A stretch of DNA of 64,000 nt from Valencia hispanica (taxonomy: Eukaryota; Chordata; Actinopteri; Cyprinodontiformes; Valenciidae). The DNA lies in assembly GCA_963556495.2 (NCBI GenBank), contig OY747716.1, positions 48,852,318 through 48,916,317 on the forward strand. Direction: 5' to 3'. This document shows, piece by piece, positions 62,601 through 64,000 of the stretch; position 1 is the stretch's first letter, and every line of letters begins with the position of its first letter. The position numbers were made by a program, and so were the translations under genes. The notes under the pieces were generated by a model. That model saw nothing but the letters and a program-made list of their open reading frames with translations, had not been told where the DNA came from and ran no database searches.

Positions 62601-62992
62601 ACCCAGACAGAGCTCGGTAGGCAGCTAGGGGTTAAGTGCCTTGCCCGGGTGCACATCGACATGTGAAAGACTGAAGCTGGATTGGAACCTACCCCCTTTA
62701 TGATCTCCTATCTCATGGTGTCGTCATGTGGTCCAACCGGACCTCAGACCCAGATAAAGCTAGGACTGATCACTGGCTGTACTTACATCTTCCTGGATTT
62801 GGGTGAAGGAGGAGGAGGAGGAGGAGGCGGCGATGCGCGGACATGGCTCCCATCCTTCCGGGGCCGCCCGCGGGACCGCCTCTCGGGGGCGGGGCTTGTG
62901 GCTGCGGCTTTGGCCAGCTGTGCGCTGCGTCCGGCCCGGGTGACGGGATGGGAGGGTCCTCTGTCCCGAGGCTCCCGAGCCTCAGAGGGCAT
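319..62992 (-). CDS. kmt2c: KMT2C/MLL3 histone H3K4 methyltransferase, 75 coding exons
   Basis: Nuclear lysine methyltransferase of the COMPASS-like (KMT2C/D) complex, which monomethylates H3K4 at enhancers. Coding exons, 5' to 3': 62992-62787, 61389-61307, 61233-60735, 59184-59005, 58929-58907, 58758-58669, 58596-58487, 57962-57812, 57645-57474, 53576-53462, 53389-53226, 52958-43804, 43727-43584, 43407-42596, 41074-40949, 40016-39897, 39825-39718, 39602-39498, 39417-39236, 39164-39000, 38925-38816, 37803-37744, 37666-37564, 37483-37380, 37313-37185, 37111-37022, 36951-36827, 36756-36567, 33873-33796, 33690-33655, 33441-33310, 33236-33204, 33120-33028, 31899-31594, 29688-29615, 29524-29321, 29231-28736, 28657-27930, 21477-21232, 21153-20852, 20775-20609, 20528-20142, 20060-19744, 19668-19575, 19487-19110, 18952-18841, 18201-18135, 18044-17981, 15406-15174, 14156-13770, 13563-13456, 11954-11202, 10725-10489, 10409-10230, 10148-9987, 9906-9774, 9681-9564, 9479-9304, 9226-9114, 8999-8862, 8556-8449, 8378-8280, 8195-7944, 7892-7768, 7651-7456, 7380-7171, 7095-6722, 5458-5346, 5275-5139, 4613-4486, 1255-1054, 972-856, 759-686, 595-487, 411-319. 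Every intron is GT-AG and the phases add to 23,010 nt (7669 residues plus stop); human KMT2C is 4911. It is KMT2C rather than KMT2D because many segments match KMT2C specifically ([39 protein letters not shown]; the paired-cysteine region at 8280-8556). Teleosts can have two kmt2c copies; which one this is cannot be told here. Weakest boundaries: exon 45 acceptor (19488) and exon 29 acceptor. Confidence 0.93.
1300..1870. other. Intron 70, flank of the Tc1-like insertion
   Basis: No gene. Short stretches (gaagctcatcaggaaggcc; cagctggtgggagacagaag) resemble the 3' part of L2-type LINE ORF2, and similar sequence resumes after the Tc1 element at about 3340-3480 (cttcctcccagaaccgtcac). The Tc1-like element may have landed in an old LINE fragment. 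Confidence 0.3.
1875..3327 (-). mobile_element. Tc1/mariner-type DNA transposon, nearly full length
   Basis: The element has terminal inverted repeats (AACTCAGCAAAAAAAAGAAA at the left, its complement at 3308-3327 with one A fewer) and is flanked by TA at 1873-1874 and 3328-3329, the expected Tc1 target duplication. It is about 1453 bp and lies in intron 70 of kmt2c. The interior encodes a transposase on the minus strand. It is a well-preserved member of a fish Tc1-like family. Confidence 0.92.
1998..3167 (-). pseudogene. Tc1-like transposase, shifted C-terminus
   Basis: Open frame of 389 codons; the likely functional start is the [13 protein letters not shown] methionine about 32 codons in. 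It has an N-terminal helix-turn-helix region, [12 protein letters not shown], and a DD34E catalytic triad: FTDES, LQQDNA, and [11 protein letters not shown] with exactly 34 residues between the second Asp and the Glu. The catalytic core is therefore intact. Near 2130 the frame changes: [19 protein letters not shown], the usual family C-terminus, is encoded in another minus frame (about 2070-2130), so a small indel has replaced the last 20 or so residues. Whether this inactivates the enzyme is unclear. Confidence 0.85.
3330..4485. other. Intron 70, remainder
   Basis: AT-rich intronic DNA. 3340-3500 looks like the end of a decayed LINE; the rest has no coding potential supported by composition or similarity. 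Confidence 0.35.
4486..5458 (-). CDS. kmt2c: kmt2c exons 68-70: FYRC domain and Win motif
   Basis: Exon 68 (5458-5346): [20 protein letters not shown] with [18 protein letters not shown]. Exon 69 (5275-5139): [40 protein letters not shown]. Exon 70 (4613-4486): [20 protein letters not shown] and [21 protein letters not shown] and FYRC form one folded module in KMT2 proteins. ARSEP is the core of the Win motif that docks an arginine into WDR5, the shared COMPASS subunit, so complex assembly should be preserved. Confidence 0.94.
5459..6721. other. Intron 67 of kmt2c
   Basis: About 1.26 kb without a recognisable gene or element. A short tandem of gtaccg-containing units lies at 6595-6665, just after the exon 67 donor in gene orientation. 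Confidence 0.4.
6722..7892 (-). CDS. kmt2c: kmt2c exons 64-67: extended PHD and FYRN
   Basis: Exon 64 (7892-7768): [20 protein letters not shown] and [12 protein letters not shown]. Exon 65 (7651-7456): [20 protein letters not shown] and LNLDLDLW. Exon 66 (7380-7171): [31 protein letters not shown] and [20 protein letters not shown]. Exon 67 (7095-6722) closes the zinc finger with [11 protein letters not shown] and continues into [61 protein letters not shown]. Zinc ligands are complete. The extended PHD plus FYRN/FYRC lies just upstream of SET in KMT2 enzymes. A Ser/Pro-rich insert (about 7000-7065) follows LHKP where human has a short linker. Confidence 0.95.
7944..9226 (-). CDS. kmt2c: kmt2c exons 59-63: paired-cysteine (FCS-like) module
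   Basis: Exon 59 (9226-9114) has [11 protein letters not shown] and [12 protein letters not shown]; exon 60 (8999-8862) [20 protein letters not shown]. Exon 61 (8556-8449) ends [18 protein letters not shown] and exon 62 (8378-8280) contains [17 protein letters not shown]. Together CxxC and CxxxC resemble an FCS-type zinc ribbon. Human KMT2C has the same arrangement (CCHCKVVILGSGVRKS then FCSNNCFILY); as far as I recall human KMT2D lacks it, so the module is good evidence for the paralogue call. Exon 63 (8195-7944) contains [18 protein letters not shown] (human HQYSNNISTLDVHCLP). Confidence 0.9.
9304..11954 (-). CDS. kmt2c: kmt2c exons 52-58: region upstream of the paired-cysteine module
   Basis: Exon 52 (11954-11202, 753 nt) starts [14 protein letters not shown] and includes [18 protein letters not shown] (human [19 protein letters not shown]). 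Exon 53 (10725-10489) has [17 protein letters not shown], an LXXLL-type helix (human GNELLKHLLKNKKSS). Exon 54 (10409-10230) is [19 protein letters not shown] with a Lys/Glu tract. Exons 55-58 give [40 protein letters not shown] with [34 protein letters not shown] (human near-identical) and [20 protein letters not shown]. The LXXLL helix suggests nuclear-receptor contact, known for the MLL3/4 complexes but untested here. Intron 52 (10726-11201) shows nothing recognisable. Confidence 0.9.
12335..13180. repeat. 25-bp minisatellite in intron 51
   Basis: Tandem units of about 25 bp, typified by ccaccaacagcgaccctcgg followed by a G run, with variants (catcgacc, cagacccc). More than 30 copies. Long open frames on the minus strand (about 260-295 codons, [14 protein letters not shown]) are a consequence of the repeat and are not genes. 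Confidence 0.93.
13456..18201 (-). CDS. kmt2c: kmt2c exons 47-51: coiled-coil region
   Basis: Exons 18201-18135, 18044-17981, 15406-15174, 14156-13770 and 13563-13456. Landmarks: [20 protein letters not shown] (human RPNPPNFGPGFVNDSQRKQY, across a junction), [40 protein letters not shown], then [20 protein letters not shown] and [20 protein letters not shown] with [14 protein letters not shown]. The helical, charged sequence is a long coiled coil as in human. Exon 50 between them is Pro/Gly-rich. Introns 49 and 51 carry minisatellites; intron 48 (2.6 kb) carries a LINE end and a dispersed repeat. Confidence 0.9.
14225..15145. repeat. 20-bp minisatellite in intron 49
   Basis: About 45 units of 20 bp, consensus aattgaaccgagtcacctgc with variants (acagagtcgcctgc, tttaattgaaccgagtcgcc). 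In gene orientation many units contain gcaggtgactc, which resembles a 5' splice site. The array begins about 30 nt from the exon 49 donor (15173). Confidence 0.93.
16130..16985 (+). mobile_element. LINE (L2/CR1-type) 3' fragment
   Basis: Degenerate ORF2 end readable in pieces, including FLGVHL-like sequence (gggtgttcacctgaacaata), then ttcctccctgcagctctag, and a 3' tail with acaataaagggacattctat followed by ttctattctg, typical of L2/CR1-type elements. Located in intron 48. Confidence 0.6.
16984..17250 (+). repeat. Dispersed short repeat, copy 1
   Basis: Begins ggtaaatagcctgtacttgt and includes ccttgcccaaggacacaacg. A second copy (34822-35062) shares most of its length, so this is an interspersed family, probably SINE-like or a LINE 3' end. 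Confidence 0.7.
18274..18832. mobile_element. hAT-like nonautonomous element at the exon 46 donor
   Basis: Termini tagggatgt (18274) and acatcccta (ends 18832) are inverted; sub-terminal atcgatacg / cgtatcg are also inverted. Flanking 8-bp copies ttcagtac (18266-18273) and ctcagtac (18833-18840) match at 7 of 8 positions, as expected for hAT. It has no transposase. The right copy, read on the minus strand, is gtactgag, which is bases +1 to +8 of intron 46. Confidence 0.8.
18841..20060 (-). CDS. kmt2c: kmt2c exons 43-46: [11 protein letters not shown] segment
   Basis: Exon 43 (20060-19744) gives [20 protein letters not shown] and [17 protein letters not shown] (human [25 protein letters not shown]). 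Exon 44 (19668-19575) is short and variable. Exon 45 (19487-19110) contains [20 protein letters not shown] followed by [18 protein letters not shown], almost identical to human. Its acceptor is placed at ctccatcactag|GGGAACC because the earlier candidate (cag|GTGATG, near 19540) leads into stop codons in the required phase. Exon 46 (18952-18841) gives [20 protein letters not shown]. Its donor is immediately followed by a hAT-like element. Confidence 0.85.
20142..21477 (-). CDS. kmt2c: kmt2c exons 39-42: glutamine/proline-rich segment
   Basis: Exons 21477-21232, 21153-20852, 20775-20609 and 20528-20142. Landmarks: [19 protein letters not shown] (human RQKLREIILQQQQQKKIAGRQEKG), [18 protein letters not shown] (human [17 protein letters not shown]), [37 protein letters not shown] (human [18 protein letters not shown]), and [20 protein letters not shown] with NLNLDPEDG at the end (human NLNLDTEDG). 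Proposed to be a transcription-cofactor contact region by analogy. Upstream intron 38 is 6.5 kb and full of LINE remnants. Confidence 0.9.
21660..22560 (+). mobile_element. LINE ORF1 remnant
   Basis: Open pieces at 21682-21951 ([20 protein letters not shown], coiled-coil-like) and 22154-22465, which contains [20 protein letters not shown] and [10 protein letters not shown]. This resembles the esterase-like IHVGTND motif of ORF1 in fish L2/CR1 LINEs. The frames are broken. Confidence 0.55.
23452..23781. repeat. Foldback (long inverted repeat) element
   Basis: Arms 23452-23498 and 23735-23781 are perfectly complementary over 47 bp (outer end ctgttttgaacgttagccta). Complementarity continues imperfectly inward through cctgtctctctc and ctcgggcggcgctg, so most of the 330 bp could fold into one hairpin. 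There is no coding capacity; it may be a MITE or foldback element. The GC-rich centre contrasts with the surrounding AT-rich intron 38. Confidence 0.85.
24005..24290 (+). repeat. Dispersed repeat, copy 1 (intron 38)
   Basis: Shares aaggaatcccagcagatt, gcaatccctcatactgagca and the following 200 bp (ggtggagaggaaaaactccc, ggctcagtaggagcggccat) with 55800-56090. Same orientation in both places. Confidence 0.85.
24620..26520 (+). mobile_element. LINE endonuclease/reverse transcriptase remnant
   Basis: Broken L2/Rex1-like ORF2. Endonuclease pieces include [10 protein letters not shown] (about 24735-24765) and [10 protein letters not shown] (about 24910-24940). Reverse transcriptase at 25586-26080 includes [34 protein letters not shown] and [18 protein letters not shown]. 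The YADD box reads YTDD here. Multiple stops and frameshifts make it inactive. Confidence 0.8.
26690..27535 (+). mobile_element. Second LINE fragment, ORF2 C-terminus and 3' end
   Basis: The frame at 26708-26986 includes [37 protein letters not shown] and VIKKAQQRM, then a stop, continuing as [20 protein letters not shown]. It ends ggcaataaaacctctctgat at about 27510-27535, typical of the 3' end of CR1/L2/Rex1-type elements. It belongs to a different family from the 25.6-kb fragment. Confidence 0.8.
27930..29231 (-). CDS. kmt2c: kmt2c exons 37-38: Pro/Ser-rich PGTPRP region
   Basis: Exon 37 (29231-28736) starts [20 protein letters not shown], a short coiled coil nearly identical to human, followed by [32 protein letters not shown] and GTPRPAG. 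Exon 38 (28657-27930) has repeated xDPYxxxPGTPRP motifs ([43 protein letters not shown]), the hallmark of this part of KMT2C. The intron between them (28658-28735) is only 78 nt, a multiple of three and without a stop, so its retention would add 26 residues. The region is predicted to be disordered. Confidence 0.88.
29321..31899 (-). CDS. kmt2c: kmt2c exons 34-36: HMG-box region
   Basis: Exon 34 (31899-31594) includes [20 protein letters not shown] and [11 protein letters not shown]. Exon 35 (29688-29615) gives [20 protein letters not shown], and exon 36 (29524-29321) gives [19 protein letters not shown] and [17 protein letters not shown]. This is the HMG-box-like segment of KMT2C/D (about residues 4740-4815 here), a putative DNA- or nucleosome-contact module. 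Intron 34 is 1.9 kb and contains decayed Tc1 pieces; intron 33 contains a minisatellite ending about 25 nt from the exon 34 acceptor. Confidence 0.92.
29760..31360 (-). mobile_element. Decayed Tc1-like fragments in intron 34
   Basis: On the minus strand 29811-29880 reads [16 protein letters not shown], the third DDE motif of Tc1 transposases. About 31080-31130 is the antisense of a GGGSIMLW-type motif (cacagcatgatgccgccacc on the plus strand). The two are in the order expected of one minus-strand element, disrupted and expanded by AT-rich DNA (29900-30900). No intact frame survives. Confidence 0.55.
31925..32770. repeat. 16/12-bp composite minisatellite in intron 33
   Basis: Alternating units cagtcacctgaccaga (16 bp) and cagtcacctata (12 bp), about 60 units. 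Gene-sense units read tcaggtgactg and ataggtgactg, each resembling a 5' splice site. The array ends about 25 nt from the exon 34 acceptor (31900-31901). Confidence 0.93.
33028..33873 (-). CDS. kmt2c: kmt2c exons 29-33: five short exons, two of them microexons
   Basis: Exons 33873-33796 ([19 protein letters not shown]; human DDPLADISEVLN), 33690-33655 (36 nt), 33441-33310 ([16 protein letters not shown], near-identical to human), 33236-33204 (33 nt; [10 protein letters not shown], human ILGKLYKIPE) and 33120-33028 ([20 protein letters not shown], human ELGGKDVEDLFTAVLSPANT). The 36-, 33- and 93-nt exons are multiples of three, so skipping any would keep the frame. The acceptor of exon 29 at 33874 is the least certain site, chosen because it keeps the phase with exon 28. 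Confidence 0.85.
34042..35167. mobile_element. hAT-like nonautonomous element, intron 28
   Basis: Inverted ends tagggctggacgata (34042) and tattgtccagcccta (ends 35167). Flanks cccagtcg (34034-34041) and cccagtag (35168-35175) match at 7 of 8, a hAT-type 8-bp target duplication. No transposase frame. A short dispersed repeat (34822-35062) is nested inside. Confidence 0.82.
34822..35062 (+). repeat. Dispersed short repeat, copy 2
   Basis: Closely similar to 16984-17250 (ggcctgtacttgtatagcgc; cttgcccaaggacacgacg). It lies inside the hAT-like element, so it inserted after that element arose or was carried by it. Confidence 0.7.
35889..36537. repeat. 23-bp minisatellite in intron 28
   Basis: Units of 23 bp (gcagaacctctgtggaaccc plus ggg), about 28 copies, cleanest at 36340-36530. 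Gene-sense units contain ggttccacagagg, similar to a 3' splice site. It starts about 30 nt from the exon 28 donor. The 200- to 290-codon frames on both strands are repeat artefacts. Confidence 0.93.
36567..37803 (-). CDS. kmt2c: kmt2c exons 22-28: conserved linker after the PHD fingers
   Basis: Seven short exons (37803-37744, 37666-37564, 37483-37380, 37313-37185, 37111-37022, 36951-36827, 36756-36567). Recognisable KMT2C landmarks in order: [59 protein letters not shown] across an exon junction; [35 protein letters not shown]; then [14 protein letters not shown]. The basic [10 protein letters not shown] segment could act as a nuclear localisation signal (inference). The last exon ends one base into a codon, and its donor lies beside the 23-bp minisatellite at 35889-36537. 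Confidence 0.9.
37846..37922. repeat. Perfect 31-bp inverted repeat
   Basis: Arm 37846-37876 is exactly complementary to 37892-37922 with a 15-nt loop. It lies in intron 21, at the boundary of the Penelope-like remnant. It may have been produced by that insertion. Confidence 0.9.
37923..38750 (+). mobile_element. Penelope-like retroelement remnant
   Basis: Readable pieces: [20 protein letters not shown] with KTPKHNLSG, then [19 protein letters not shown] (degenerate GIY-YIG-type region), [16 protein letters not shown], and [20 protein letters not shown]. These are the RT C-terminus and endonuclease of Penelope-like elements, with frameshifts. Both ends carry inverted sequence (catccaagatgcttcttcag near 37998; gaagaagcatcttggatgtg near 38680), as in pLTR-flanked copies. 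Located in intron 21. Confidence 0.75.
38816..39825 (-). CDS. kmt2c: kmt2c exons 17-21: second PHD-finger cluster
   Basis: Exon 17 (39825-39718) gives [20 protein letters not shown]. Exons 18-21 encode three consecutive PHD fingers: [20 protein letters not shown] and [40 protein letters not shown] and [43 protein letters not shown] and WVHSVCQGL. Zinc-binding Cys/His spacing is complete and the sequence is among the best conserved of the gene. In human KMT2C/D this cluster corresponds to PHD5-7; the sixth finger of KMT2D/C is reported to bind the H4 tail. Confidence 0.93.
39897..43727 (-). CDS. kmt2c: kmt2c exons 13-16: linker with conserved basic motifs
   Basis: Exon 13 (43727-43584) is acidic ([16 protein letters not shown]). 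Exon 14 (43407-42596) is Ser/Pro-rich and ends [19 protein letters not shown], nearly identical to human KMT2C. Exon 15 (41074-40949) starts [15 protein letters not shown] and ends SPLWSIKV, as in human AIWSIKV. Exon 16 (40016-39897) is [16 protein letters not shown] followed by Gly/Arg repeats, matching human [14 protein letters not shown]. The Gly/Arg and basic stretches suggest nucleic-acid or chromatin contact (inference). Introns 14 and 15 hold about 1.5 and 0.9 kb; intron 14 contains a hAT-like element. Confidence 0.9.
40017..40948. other. Intron 15 of kmt2c
   Basis: About 0.9 kb of intronic sequence in which I recognise neither genes nor mobile elements. Confidence 0.4.
41299..42505. 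mobile_element. Probable nonautonomous DNA element, intron 14
   Basis: Ends CAGGGTTCGTACAG (41299) and its exact complement (42492-42505) form 14-bp inverted repeats; sub-terminal cctggtaaagttttcc and ttttccagg are related. No clear 8-bp target duplication was found. An internal segment at 41580-41765 (gacaagcggtacagacgatg; gcgaaaggcggggtacaccc) looks like a separate dispersed fish repeat. No coding capacity. Confidence 0.6.
43804..52958 (-). CDS. kmt2c: kmt2c exon 12: 9.2-kb exon with giant SP/TP repeat domain
   Basis: A single exon of 9155 bp encodes residues about 598-3649. It opens with the end of the fourth PHD ([15 protein letters not shown]) after acceptor AG at 52959-52960 and closes at GGAG|gtgag (donor from 43803). 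Between roughly 52350 and 47070 it is an array of about 160 tandem 33-bp units, each an 11-residue repeat such as [44 protein letters not shown] or [11 protein letters not shown]. The remaining 3.3 kb toward 43804 is Ser/Pro/Gln/Thr-rich with degenerate SPxE motifs and probably disordered. It is open throughout in a phase matching both neighbouring exons, which argues that it is coding. Human KMT2C has a few hundred non-repetitive residues here. The true copy number may differ because such arrays are hard to assemble. Confidence 0.88.
47070..52350 (-). repeat. 33-bp coding minisatellite in kmt2c exon 12
   Basis: Tandem 33-bp units, about 160 copies, in homogeneous blocks. Right to left (protein N to C): [11 protein letters not shown], 10 units (52021-52350); [11 protein letters not shown], 5 units (about 51840-52000); [11 protein letters not shown], about 5 units (51690-51840); [11 protein letters not shown], about 24 units (50844-51640); [11 protein letters not shown], 18 units (50257-50830); [11 protein letters not shown], about 25 units (49440-50256); a mixed zone (48540-49440); then [33 protein letters not shown] types (47070-48540). 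Units inside a block are almost base-identical, while neighbouring blocks differ at only a few fixed positions. This is the signature of recent slippage or unequal exchange. Confidence 0.95.
53226..59184 (-). CDS. kmt2c: kmt2c exons 4-11: first PHD-finger cluster
   Basis: Residues about 263-597. Exon 4 (59184-59005) begins [18 protein letters not shown], matching human CAFCYCGEKSSLGQG. Exon 5 (58929-58907) is a 23-nt microexon. Exons 6-8 give [17 protein letters not shown], then the extended PHD ([36 protein letters not shown]). Exon 9 (57645-57474) has [23 protein letters not shown] and [13 protein letters not shown]. Exon 10 has [16 protein letters not shown]. Exons 11-12 hold the last finger ([36 protein letters not shown]). 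These fingers read histone tails in the KMT2 family. One position differs: the human CWAHH is CCAHL here, losing the tryptophan. Intron 9 is 3.8 kb and repeat-rich; intron 3 contains a minisatellite. Confidence 0.9.
55690..56090 (+). repeat. Dispersed repeat, copy 2 (intron 9)
   Basis: The longer copy of the family seen at 24005-24290, starting ttcaattcagtttatttcta and including ggcactttacaagaaaaatc before the shared part. High similarity suggests fairly recent spread. Confidence 0.85.
57251..57287. repeat. Perfect 17-bp hairpin in a gggttaa-rich tract
   Basis: tgggttaattaactctg and its exact complement are separated by 3 nt. The surrounding 57200-57360 contains further alternating gggttaa, ttaaccc and gacccagagttaa copies. 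Confidence 0.85.
58806..58856. repeat. 20-bp inverted repeat in intron 5
   Basis: cacctgatcatcaggtgatc (58806-58825) is complementary to 58837-58856 across an 11-nt loop. Each arm is itself partly palindromic (tgatca). It sits between exon 6 and the 23-nt exon 5. Confidence 0.85.
59195..59905. repeat. Purine-rich minisatellite in intron 3
   Basis: Irregular units of about 13-15 bp (acaggtgaggagg, acaggtaaagagg, gacgacaggtgagg). In gene orientation the array is pyrimidine-rich and runs up to the exon 4 acceptor, so it supplies the polypyrimidine tract. Plus-strand caggtgag is donor-like but antisense. The open frames of about 290-330 codons are repeat artefacts. Confidence 0.92.
59908..60250 (+). 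mobile_element. LINE reverse-transcriptase fragment, second copy
   Basis: Translates to [40 protein letters not shown] and [19 protein letters not shown], with a canonical YADD box. Same family as the 25.6-kb fragment and about 90 percent or more similar by eye. Truncated at both ends, directly after the intron 3 minisatellite. Confidence 0.82.
60735..62992 (-). CDS. kmt2c: kmt2c exons 1-3: N-terminus with AT-hook-like motif
   Basis: Exons 62992-62787, 61389-61307 and 61233-60735 encode residues 1 to about 262. The protein begins [10 protein letters not shown], comparable to human MSSEEDK, and carries RGRPRKDG near residue 42, the AT-hook-like motif found at the same place in human KMT2C. 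A proline run follows, then [16 protein letters not shown], matching human PRSRGKTAVEDEDSM. Exon 3 is acidic, Pro/Ser-rich and poorly conserved. The ATG has A at -3. The bases just upstream (cttactcag) also look like a 3' splice site, so a separate noncoding first exon is possible and the transcription start is unknown. Confidence 0.85.
61390..62786. other. Intron 1 of kmt2c
   Basis: About 1.4 kb without a gene. A (GGAT)n-like microsatellite with degenerate gaat/gaac variants lies at 61726-61860. Nothing else is recognised. Confidence 0.5.
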
Positions 62993-63000
62993 TCTGAGTA
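62780..63000. promoter_or_regulatory. CpG- and G/C-rich first-exon region
   Basis: This stretch is dense in CpG (gcggcgatgcgcgg; gggccgcccgcggg) and has a GC-box-like gggggcgggg at 62885-62894, in contrast to the AT-richer introns. It overlaps the start codon of kmt2c and looks like the promoter-associated CpG island of a housekeeping-type gene. No TATA box or initiator could be assigned. Confidence 0.5.
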
Positions 63001-63183
63001 AGCAGACAGACGTGCATCAAAGGGTTAAAGGGTGGCGTCGTCAACATGCTTCAGTTACCATGGCAACAACAAACAATATCCATGCAGCTCACGTTTCAAT
63101 AGATTAACTCAACACTGCCATCTGCAGGAATAGAGCAGGAGGGTTGGTGCGTTTCCCAGATGGCAAACTTCAGCGTCATTTTA

Positions 63184-64000
63184 CCATCCATCCATCCATC
63201 CACACATCCAACCGTACGTCCGTCCATCCATCCACCCTTACATCCAACTGTCCGTCCATCCATCCATCCATCCATCCACACATCCAACCGTACGTCCGTC
63301 CATCCATCCATCCATCCACACATCCAACCGTCCGTTCGTCCATACATCCATCCTTACATCCATCCGTCCATCGAAGCGTCCATCCATTAATCCAACCAAC
63401 CATCCATCCATCCAACCATCCATCCATCCATCCAACCATACATCCATCCATCCAAGCGTCCATCCATTAATCCAACCAGCCATCCATCCATTCATCCAAG
63501 CGTCCATCCATTAATCCAACCAACCATCCATCTATCCATCCACCCATCCATCCATCCATCCACCCATCCATCCATCCATCCACCCATCCATCCATCCACC
63601 CATCAATCCAACCATACATCCAACCATACATCCATCCATCCAACCAACCATACATCCAACCATACATCCATACATCCATCCATCCACACATCCAACCATC
63701 CATCCATCCAACCATCCACCCATACATCCAACCATCCAAGCGTCCATCCATTAATCCAACCAACCAACCATCTATCCATCCATCCAAGCGTCCATCCATT
63801 AATCCAACCAACCATCCATCCAACCATCCATCCATCCACCAACCCATCCACACATCCATCCATCCATCCATCCATCCATCCAACCATCCATTAATCCAAC
63901 CAACCATCCATCCATCCAACCATCCATCCATCCATCCACCAACCCATCCATCCATCCTTCCATCCACCCATACATCCAACCATACATCCATCCATCCTTC
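63184..64000. repeat. ATCC/GGAT tetranucleotide microsatellite upstream of kmt2c
   Basis: Over 800 bp of ccat/ccaa/ccac tetranucleotide repeats reaching the window edge, about 190 bp upstream of the start codon. Higher-order repetition is visible (ccaagcgtccatccattaat recurs several times). Long frames of WMDGW type on the minus strand are artefacts. Confidence 0.95.

Noticed and set aside
319..62992. Identification as KMT2D
   Set aside because: The SPPxE repeat first suggested KMT2D, but the paired-cysteine module, LCYDYKF/GAVNC in [22 protein letters not shown] repeats and [17 protein letters not shown] are all KMT2C-like.
63096..63991. Minus-strand frames rich in WMDGW
   Set aside because: Translation of the ATCC/GGAT microsatellite.

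Overview
This window is vertebrate DNA, almost certainly from a teleost fish. One giant, intron-rich gene fills it, its introns carry Tc1-, hAT-, L2- and Penelope-type elements typical of fish genomes, and no second gene could be supported. The gene is on the minus strand. I could follow its coding sequence from an ATG at 62992 to a TGA at 319 through 75 exons whose splice phases all agree. The conceptual product is about 7669 residues.

The gene is an orthologue of KMT2C (MLL3), a histone H3 lysine 4 methyltransferase of the COMPASS-like complexes that act on enhancers. From right to left the exons encode: an AT-hook-like N-terminus (exons 1-3); the first PHD-finger cluster (4-11); a 9155-bp exon (12) made largely of about 160 tandem 33-bp repeats; linker exons (13-16); the second PHD cluster (17-21); basic and acidic linkers (22-33); an HMG-box region (34-36); long Pro/Gln-rich and coiled-coil stretches (37-58); a cysteine pair region characteristic of KMT2C (59-63); the extended PHD (64-67); FYRN and FYRC (67-70); the WDR5-binding Win motif (70); and SET plus post-SET (71-75). 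Catalytic SET motifs are intact. Human KMT2C has no such repeat; human KMT2D has a comparable SPPPEES array, so this protein combines KMT2C sequence with a KMT2D-like architecture.

The introns hold five minisatellites (12.3-13.2, 14.2-15.1, 31.9-32.8, 35.9-36.5 and 59.2-59.9 kb), four of which start very close to a splice site. They also hold a nearly intact Tc1-like element (1875-3327), two hAT-like elements with 8-bp target duplications (18274-18832 and 34042-35167), a probable third (41299-42505), decayed LINEs (16.1-17.0, 21.6-27.5 and 59.9-60.25 kb), a Penelope-like remnant (37.9-38.75 kb), a foldback element (23452-23781) and dispersed short repeats. The hAT-like element at 18274 is inserted so that its target duplication coincides with the first eight bases of an intron. 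Upstream of the start codon lies about 0.8 kb of ATCC/GGAT microsatellite.

Exon boundaries were derived by eye from GT/AG sites, reading phase and recalled similarity to human KMT2C. No alignment or transcript evidence was available.
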